Origin: Apostichopus japonicus
Lineage: Eukaryota; Echinodermata; Holothuroidea; Aspidochirotida; Stichopodidae
DNA length: 64,000 bases
Reading direction: 5' to 3'
Assembly: GCF_037975245.1 (NCBI RefSeq)
Contig: NC_092564.1
Coordinates: 12,362,484-12,426,483 of the forward strand
The position numbers and the translations under genes were made by a program. Below the pieces are notes generated by a model. The model ran no database searches. It was given only the letters and a program-made list of their open reading frames with translations, and was not told where the DNA came from. How positions within the stretch are numbered: position 1 is the stretch's first letter; every line of letters starts with the position of its first letter. Below, one piece after another: positions 21,411 to 64,000 of this stretch.

Positions 21411-22665
21411 CTATTTAAGAAAAGTCACCCAGGAAAGTACCTGGTCACGGAAAACCAAACAACAAACCGACTGGTCGGCCCATGAACCCCAGTCACCTTG
21501 CATCAAGACTGTGACTAAGTGATCATCGTCAGGTGTGTATCACGATTCCCCTAGAAAGGGAACATAATGCTACACGTGATACTTGATAAAGAAATGTCAC
21601 CAGAAAAACAACATAGCTACGAAAACTGAACGTACCGACTGATCCGCTCTCAAGCACCATAGAGATTGTCTGATCATCGTCGGTGCGTATAACGATTCCC
21701 ATAGAAGGGGAACATAATGCTACACGTGATACTTGTTAAAGAAATGTTGCCAGAAAAAACAACATAGCTACGAAAACTGAACGTACCGACTGATCCGCTC
21801 TCAAGCACCATAGAGATTGTCTGATCATCGTCGGTGCGTATAACGATTCCCATAGAAGGGGAACATAATGCTACACGTGATACTTGTTAAAGAAATGTTG
21901 CCAGAAAAAACAACATAGCTACGAAAACTGAACGTACCGACTGATCCGCTCTCAAGCACCATAGAGATTGTCTGATCATCGTCGGTGCGTATAACGATTC
22001 CCATAGAAGGGGAACATAATGCTACACGTGATACTTGTTAAAGAAATGTTGCCAGAAAAAACAACATAGCTACGAAAACTGAACGTACCGACTGATCCGC
22101 TCTCAAGCACCATAGAGATTGTCTGATCATCGTCGGTGCGTATAACGATTCCCATAGAAGGGGAACATAATGCTACACGTGATACTTGTTAAAGAAATGT
22201 TGCCAGAAAAAACAACATAGCTACGAAAACTGAACGTACCGACTGATCCGCTCTCAAGCACCATAGAGATTGTCTGATCATCGTCGGTGCGTATAACGAT
22301 TCCCATAGAAGGGGAACATAATGCTACACGTGATACTTGTTAAAGAAATGTTGCCAGAAAAAACGACATAGCTACGAAAACTGAACGTACCGACTGATCC
22401 GCTCTCAAGCACCATAGAGATTGTCTGATCATCGTCAGGTGTGTATCACGATTCCCATAGAAGGGGAACATAATGCTACACGTGATACATTTTAAGAAAA
22501 GTCACCAGGAAAGCACCTGGCCACGAAAAACTCAATAACGAACCAACTGATCTGCTCTCAACCCCAGTCCCATTGCAAGGGGAACATAATAATACTTTTT
22601 AGAAAACTCACCCAGGAAGTAATCTGGCCACGGAGAGCCAAAAAAAAACGAACAGACTGCAAACA
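21411..22665. repeat. 151-bp satellite array
   Basis: Inner units start at CTGATCATCGTCGGTGCG at 21670, 21821, 21972, 22123 and 22274. They are the same except for one visible base (CAACATAG to CGACATAG in the last). Outer units on both sides (about 21411-21669 and 22425-22665) are clearly diverged and share GTCAGGTGTGTATCACG in place of GTCGGTGCGTATAACG. This pattern indicates a recent expansion from the middle of an older array. No coding frame. Confidence 0.97.
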
Positions 22666-25575
22666 ATCAAGACAATGCATATATATTGACAATATTGCAC
22701 TGTACGGTATCTTATTTTACCGATGAGTAGACGGCCCTCTTGCATTATACCGTTACGCTTTTGGCCGTACGGCTAGCCGTACATGAACGTCGATCGTAAA
22801 CGTACGTAGCTACGTATGGAAAATTATATTTTCGGTCATTAAAATTTTTTGCAGACACACAAGTCGCAAAAAGACCGAAAAAGTCAAATGATTTCTTTTT
22901 TATGGCCAACAAACTTAAGAGATGCAATTTTTTGTTGTTGGAGAAATTGGCTTTGAAGAAAGTGTCTATGCCAACAACCCTGGTGCATTTCAAGTTCATC
23001 GTCAAAGGATATTTTCTAAACGATTGTTATCTGTGCTGCCCCGTAAAATATTTCGGAATCCCCATTATCTATAACAAGGCAGACGAATGCAAAATTAAAC
23101 ATAACATCAACAAGATGCTAGCTCTAATTTCTATTTGACAACCACAAAAATGAAAAGGGTGAATCTTTATATAACCTTTCATTGAGAGACCTCTGGGTAG
23201 TGTTATCTCCATAGAAACGTAAACATAACCTTTAAGAGGCATTATATGACTAGCCAGGACGGATAAACACAGAAGAACGATAAGTAACAAAGGTTACAGA
23301 ACATCTGTATATATTTACTTTCTCTTCGTTCCCCTTATCTTTTCTTAAATTAAATTTGATCATCGCTAAACTTTCAAATTGGTGAAACAGAAGTGAGCTC
23401 ATTTTCAGTCAAATTTGAAAATAATTTGGCATTCTCTTGTTTTCTCTTCTGATAGTAAACCAAGAAGCATTTATAGGAAAGCGCAGATACGGCAGAGTTG
23501 AATTATTGCCTGTAGGTGTTTCATCTCAGGATAATAGACACCGTTAGCCCTTGGTTACGGCAGTGATGTAGTCTGTATTTGGAGTCCGGTTATAAATATA
23601 GGTTACCATACTGCGGTACTATGTAGAATTGCAGCGAAAAAAATGTATCCTGTACGGGCACCCCCTCCCCACCCCTTCTAATAATCACAAAGGTGCGAGG
23701 TGCAGTCTGGCGGGGTGAACTTGAGGAGACTTGCGTTTATATAATCACAAAATGACACCCCTTTTCTGCTCCCAAGCCCCCCCCCCCCCCATTATTACCA
23801 CCCTCCTCCCAGGGAGAATAATTTACTGGGTGAGCTGCAGCTTTATTTTATTTTGGGCCCACCTAGTGGTTCCTGTCTTATTCACTGGATTGTCTGATTG
23901 TTAACAACCCACTGCTTGTCATATTTATATGGATGGAACAAATCCTTAGTAATTCTCATAATTTTATATGAGATAGGCCACCGATCTTTTGTTACGTTTG
24001 TTCTTTAATGTATATGAACAACGAAACTTAGCGGGCAAAATAATTTACCGCGTGGGCAAACTAATTTACTGCAGGGTGGAGATAATAACTTACTGCGTGG
24101 GCAATGGCTGAAGCTCAGTCTACCTGGCTGAGCAAAAAAATTAATTTACTAGATTGGACATTGCCAAGCTGAAGTTACTGGCTGGACAAAATAGTTTACT
24201 GTCTGGGCAATTGCCGAACCATTAAAGGTGTGGTTTCCTTCCCTGCTCTCTCCAATGTATGACATGACACAATGTTCAAAACGTTATATCAAAATAAAAA
24301 ATTCTGTAAACAAAGAGAAACTAAACCACTTCAACGTGTGTTTAATTGGCGTTTCACTGTACCCCGTAACAACTCCAAACCAACAACCAAGTCCATTAAT
24401 TTAACAACAGGTTGAATAAAAAGTCAAAAGACATTAACAATTGTCTTTAAGTGTTTCAGAAATGGCAATTAAATCAGAAAGCCGTAAAGAATCATATTAC
24501 ACCAATAAGCTGGATGCTACTGGTTCTTAGCAACATCGAAATCTCTGACGTTTATAATGAAGCGATTATCGTTCGATGTAGCGTCAAGAAGTTATTTTGA
24601 GCTTTTCTTCGCGACCAAAAAAAAACAAGACAACAAAACGCTTTGTTTACCAACTTCGGCTTTTTGATTCGTTGCCTAATTGCTTACAGCTTCTTCTTTT
24701 TCTTTGTTCATTTTTTTTTTAGAAATGTCGGAAATTCCTTCTTCTTTTTTTTCTTTTTTAATTGATATTTTTTTTTGGTGAACCAGAGCATCAGAATTAT
24801 CATTTTTGTAAAAGTGCTGAACATCTCGAGATATTAATACTATTAAAACAAGATTAAATATGCATAAAGAAAAACATTTACTATACAATATATGTAAGAA
24901 GCTCAGACACAAGTTTGACGAAGTCGATCACCCCAAAAAAAATGATTTGAAATATAAATCCCCCTTAATCATCGAAAGACTAAATGCTTGTAAATGACGT
25001 AAATATACTTACGTCACCGAAAACGCTTGAAAAAGTTCTTATTTAAAGAAAGGCGTGTACTATAATTCGATTATAGTTATAGATTTATCAGTAAAATATT
25101 AAAAACATGGATTAGAATATTGCATAACAATTCATGATTTTTTAACGGTTTGTTCTTCCTGTTTAAATATGCATTAATTTGTTTAAAAGAATATAAATGA
25201 GACCCAATTTGGAACTGCCGTATTCTTTAACACTTGTTATAGCAAGGAATATTCCAGTAACAGACAACGTGACACTTCTATAGGGATGACGAAAGAAAGG
25301 TGATTTATTTGTTCCAAATAAACCGTTAATAAATCTAGAAAACTTAACTACAGAAATGTATGTGTTTTGCATGTGATGTCATCGTGTCATATGTTCTTCA
25401 AAACCTTGCCTTATACTTTTTTTAAACTTTTTGATGCATGGTTTGTCCAAGTAATGTAAAATGGATTATATGCACATAAAGTTGCCAGCGAACGAAGGTC
25501 TGACGAGGATGCCATATTTTATGAATATATGCCATTTGTATACAAAAAAGGGCGGTATGAGCTATACGCCCTAAG
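22666..25575. other. Gene-free stretch
   Basis: AT-rich. Features of note are only poly-C at 23778-23790 and a loose repeat of GGGCAAANTAATTTACTG words at 24034-24210. Open frames at 22745-23005, 22902-23138 and 24676-24912 look random (AT-driven composition). Confidence 0.5.
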
Positions 25576-25579
25576 TGAA

Positions 25580-25800
25580 TCGTCTGGTCTCTACATCCCT
25601 AGAACGAAATATAAGACTCTCGGCGATACGGTACAGTATAGCTTCTATTATTCAAGATATATCCTTGGAAGGACCTCCCTGCCTATTTTCGAAGGCCTGT
25701 TGATTTCGAGGAATTGCTTCTTTTTTTCAATTTAAGTGGCATTAGAATGCTCGGCAGATGTTAGCGCTGTATAAATGTAGTATTAAATAAATTTGGTTGT
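25580..25800 (+). mobile_element. Decayed LINE 3' end
   Basis: SSGLYIPRTKYKTLGDT matches the PRT.T.TYGD segment before the LINE tail motif. After frame changes, WKDLPAYFRRPVDFEELLLFF stands for W..LP..LR....F..FK. It is followed by GCGCTGTATAAATGTAG and an A-rich end. The same tail type as 10700 and 16520. Heavily decayed. Confidence 0.55.
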
Positions 25801-26539
25801 AAATAAGTTATTTATACATGATAAGGACAACAAATACTCAACTCATTTGCCATTGTGCCAATCAGTATTGTATTGTATCAGTATTTCTGAAATTTTGCAA
25901 AGATTCACCATCGGGCTATTTCTTTGAAGTAGAACTTCTTTGTAGTAAATTACTAACTTGCTGACGTATGAATATACATCAGCATTCTTTGGCATTCTTT
26001 CATCATTTGCCAAGGGGTGGAGGGGGTGCAGGGAAATACCTTTTAGAGAACATTTCACATCTAATCTTTAATTACGAGGACAGGTTTTGCCCTATTTATT
26101 ATGCACACAAAGCATCATCATTTATCAAGACAAATTATTTTCACTTTAGTCGAGCGTTCGTAATGCGTTTCCATTTATTCGACGCTGTTACCTTTCTCTA
26201 ATTTAGGCATCTATGCATTTGGCTTTTTGTCAGATACGATGTCTTCTTATATATGTTAGTAGGCTCTGCGAAGCAAAAACCCGAATCATATATTTCGTTC
26301 CATTCCGACTTGCGTTCCTCGGGCTACTTATCAATAAGTCTCAATGGTCTTTCCAACTGTGTTTACGATGTGTTCTTATTAGTCATCTATCATTTAGTTT
26401 CTTGGTCATCTATCATTTAGCTCCTGGAACTGAACCCTGTGGTTAAATACAAGTTTAAAATTAACCTAGTGTACCTCCATATGTCTTCTTCATTTTCCCT
26501 CTCTCTGTGTTCTATTTTTCGCTTGTCTTTCTTATTATC

Positions 26540-26971
26540 AGTATGCAGTAGTAGTAGTAGTAGCTGTAGTACTGTTAGTAGTATTGTTAGCAGGAGTGGT
26601 AGTAGTAGCAGTAGTAGTAGTAGTAGTAGCAGTAGTAGTAGTAGTAGCAGTAGTAGTAGTAGTAGTAGCAGCAGTAGTAGTAGTAGTAGCAGTTGTAGTA
26701 GTGTTAATAGTATTGTTAGCAGGAGTGGTAGTAGTAGTATTAACAGTAGTAGTAGTAGTAGTAGTAGCAGTAGCAGCAGCAGCAGTAGTAGTAGTGGTAG
26801 CAGCAGTAGTAGTAGTAGTAGTTAGTAGTAGTAGTAGCTGTAGTACTGTTAGTAGTATTGTTAGCAGGAGTGGTAGTAGTAGTAGCAGCAGCAGTAGTAG
26901 TAGTAGTAGTAGTAGCAGCTGTAGTAGTGTTAATAGTATTGTTAGCAGGAGTGGTAGTAGTAGTAGTAGAA

Positions 26972-27029
<58 letters not shown>

Positions 27030-27073
27030 TAGTGGTCGTAGTAATAGTATAGTAGTAGCAGTAGTAGTGGTAG

Positions 27074-27109
<36 letters not shown>

Positions 27110-27153
27110 TAGTGGTCGTAGTAATAGTATAGTAGTAGCAGTAGTAGTGGTAG

Positions 27154-27189
<36 letters not shown>

Positions 27190-27508
27190 TAGTGGTCGTA
27201 GTAATAGTATAGTGGTAGTAGTAGTAGTGGTAGGAGTAGTGGTAGTTATAGTAAAGTAGCTTAGTAGTAGTGGTAGAAGTAGTTGTAGTAGTGGTAGTAA
27301 TAGTAGCAGCTGTAGTAGTAGTCGTAGTAAGAGTGGTAGTAGTAATGGAACTACTAGTATTAGTAGTAGTGGTAGTAGTAGTATAATAGTAGTAGTGGTA
27401 GAAGTAGTGGTAGTAGTAATAGTAGCAGTGGTAGTAGTAGTTGTAGTGATAGTGGTAGTAGTAATGGAACAAATAGTGGTAGTAGTAGTACTTGTAGTAG
27501 TAGTCAAT
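26540..27508. repeat. Compound (GTA)n/(GCA)n trinucleotide array
   Basis: Nearly 1 kb of AGT/GTA triplets with AGC and GGT variants, and larger repeats inside, for example GTTAGCAGGAGTGGTAGTAG at 26586, 26718, 26870 and 26940. Poly-Ser, poly-Val and poly-Thr frames here are by-products. Confidence 0.97.
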
Positions 27509-28157
27509 GGCGGGATTACCGGGAGTTATGTGGGCCATTCACCCCCCCCCCCCACCCCCCTACACACACACTTCTTCCCACACCTTGATTTGGCTTTTTT
27601 GTTTTATCCGATTCGATTGGTAATTGTTTGGTTACGCCACAGCAGGAATGCCAACGCGATACTGTTATACTTAGTTATATGTCATTACACGGCCTTACAA
27701 AAGATCGACCCATTGTCTTATTTAAATCCGTAAAGCACTAGTACTAGTTTACTACTACTAGTACTTATGTGACAGTGCCATAGAGAGCCAATGCCCTTTA
27801 AGATTATCCAGCTTGGCTGTATTGAACATTGGGAGAAACACTGATATAGACAAGGTGAAAGTTGTTGGCCGGTTTGACACCTATGCGAGTTTCAACGTGA
27901 GCCGTCCAGCCCTTCATTTACGGTAAGATTGACCCATTTGTTACTTTTTGTGTTGCGTAATAAATGCAGATAGCACAATTATAATTTACAAATACACAAC
28001 TAGTAGCCTACTGGGAAGTGTACTATAAATATCGCACCATATTATCTAGGGGCTTTATAAAATCCAAAATTTCTCATTTCCCCTTAGATCCCTCATCAAT
28101 GTCCCCCCCCCCCCCCCCATCACTTTCAGACATCCAATACGCCCCTGCAGCTGGTTG

Positions 28158-28380
28158 TAGAAGTAGTAGTATTAGTTATAGCAGTAAGAGTAGTAGTTGT
28201 GTAGTAGTAGTAGTAGTGGTAGTGGTAATGGTAATGGTAATGGTATTGGCAATGGCAATGGCAATGGTAATGGTAGTAGTAGAAGTATCAGTAGTAGTAG
28301 TAGTAGTTGTAATAGTAGTAGTAGTTGTAATAGTAGTAGTAGTAGTAGTTGTTGTAATAGTAGTAGTAGTAGTATAAGCA
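28158..28380. repeat. (GTA)n array with (GGTAAT)n core
   Basis: AGT triplets surround a GGTAATGGTAATGG segment at 28215-28275. Preceded by poly-C at 28102-28117. Confidence 0.95.
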
Positions 28381-32719
<4,339 letters not shown>

Positions 32720-33139
32720 ATGTAGCCACAATGCTGATCGTTATCACGGGTTCACCTACTATTTGTTGGATCACTGCCACATGGAGCTAATACAAATACT
32801 ATATAGTGTACGACACAGCTACCTATCTCTCCAACAACTCTCTACGTTGTTCCGTGTCTAATCACGATACTATCAAATACAAAGTGTCTTTCTTATTCCT
32901 GTCAAGACCCACAGATGTCCAATTATATTTTTCCCTCGCACAACACAGGGACCGCTCACAACTCAAAATACTAGACACGTGCGCACACACAAAGGACAGC
33001 GACAAAGCAAATGATCTTTGAAGTACTTTTGAAAATGATTACAAAACCGAAGAGGGATTTGTTACTGAGAAATGACCAAACTGCTGGCACGAACTAATAA
33101 CCAACTGACAACAAACAACGAATGAATCCAAAGTAGGGG

Positions 33140-33312
33140 GCGCTTTCCTTCGCATACGTCAGCAGAAATAGAAGAAAAAAAACCCAATCGGTCATGACTT
33201 TTTTTTTCTCATAAAAGAAAAGGGCAGAAAAGATTTGAACCTATTCATCGTTCTGGAAGTGAACTTAACGTTTTTATCAGTAGCAAGTGAATCTTCTCGA
33301 TTTGAAATCAAT
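33140..33312 (+). promoter_or_regulatory. Candidate CRHBP core promoter and 5' UTR
   Basis: Upstream of the CRHBP start: a CRE half-site ACGTCA at 33156-33161, a CCAAT-type CCCAATCGG at 33183, and a TATA-like CATAAAAG at 33210-33217, about 100 bp before the ATG. Vertebrate CRHBP is known to respond to cAMP; whether that applies here is inference. Confidence 0.35.
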
Positions 33313-63354
<30,042 letters not shown>

Positions 63355-64000
63355 TACAACTCGTTCAACGTTGAGGAATATTTCACTCGAATGTGATTTT
63401 AATTAAATATGGACAAAAACAAACAATACTAATTAAACAATTGTCCATGGACTTCTGTATGATGCACGAGGAACAGTTTTGATCTGAAAAACAATTGTCT
63501 CCATTTACGCTTTGCACTTGCTGTTAAAATAGCTTCTCTTTATTTTCTTTATTTGCTTTCCTTTGTGTCAGTTTGGTTATCTTTCTGTTTGGATCAGGAT
63601 GCTGGGATTTTATTCAGTCTAAATAATCAAGTCAGGAAGGCATTCACAACATTACCAGTATCCAAAAAGAATTTATTTCTTTATTCATACAATAATTCAT
63701 GTAAAAGTACTTAACAATGGATGGAAGAAATGATACGATATTTGTCAAGGTTTCTTATTGCATAGAGAAAGAAAAAATATATGAAAACTGAACGTCATTC
63801 AGTTGTGTGTGTGGGTGCGTGCGTTTGATTTGTTCATTGAGTGGGCGATTTTATCCGGAGTTTGCGTTCAGAAGACAGTGAAAGAAATGGAGGGATTCTG
63901 GGATTGAATGATTTACAATGAATTATATCGCATGACGTCATATAGTCAAACCTTCTTGAGGTGCAGGTGGGGTGAGGGGTGGAGCGTCAAAACAAAGGTT
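63355..64000 (+). other. CRHBP 3' UTR and flank
   Basis: ATTAAA variants at 63402 and 63432 are the first possible poly(A) signals; the true end is not decidable here. The rest, to the window edge, is AT-rich with no other feature seen. Confidence 0.4.

Noticed and set aside
26439-27538. Poly-Ser, poly-Val, poly-Thr and poly-Tyr frames
   Set aside because: All come from the (GTA)n compound microsatellite.

Overview
The window is nuclear DNA from an animal with large introns and many repeats. The two intron-rich genes are of animal families, and the repeats include tRNA-derived SINEs, LINE tails, MITEs and an inverted-repeat foldback element. A marine deuterostome, most likely an echinoderm such as a sea cucumber, is my best guess. 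That rests on general character, not on a species marker.

Only two protein-coding genes are well supported, both on the + strand. The first (coding 8057-17581, seven exons, 373 codons) has an N-terminal nucleoplasmin-type chaperone core. It is followed by a moderately acidic linker and a basic C-terminal region that I do not recognise. The second (coding 33313-63354, seven exons, 315 codons) is corticotropin-releasing hormone binding protein (CRHBP): signal peptide, all ten disulfide cysteines, and an exon count like the vertebrate gene. Its first intron is about 14 kb. Nothing suggests the two genes work together.

Layout. 1-6.4 kb: a tandem array of ~100-bp units, a frameshifted MULE transposase relic on the - strand, and gene-poor DNA. 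6.4-17.6 kb: candidate promoter and first exon, then the nucleoplasmin-like gene. Its introns hold two copies of one MITE, a tRNA-derived SINE, a 56-bp minisatellite grown from an exon/intron boundary, and a LINE 3' end. 17.6-33 kb: no gene; a SINE, (TA)n tracts, a 25-bp G-rich minisatellite, a young 151-bp satellite, another LINE tail, and long trinucleotide arrays. 33-63.4 kb: CRHBP. Its introns hold a decayed L1/Tx1-type reverse transcriptase, a second copy of the 18.8-kb SINE, a 1.9-kb foldback element with arms of CTTAAG palindromes, and a perfect 71-bp-arm hairpin between two (TA)n tracts. The last 0.6 kb shows only 3' flank.

Exon boundaries were read by hand from splice signals, reading-frame continuity and protein family resemblance. 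No transcript evidence or database search was available.
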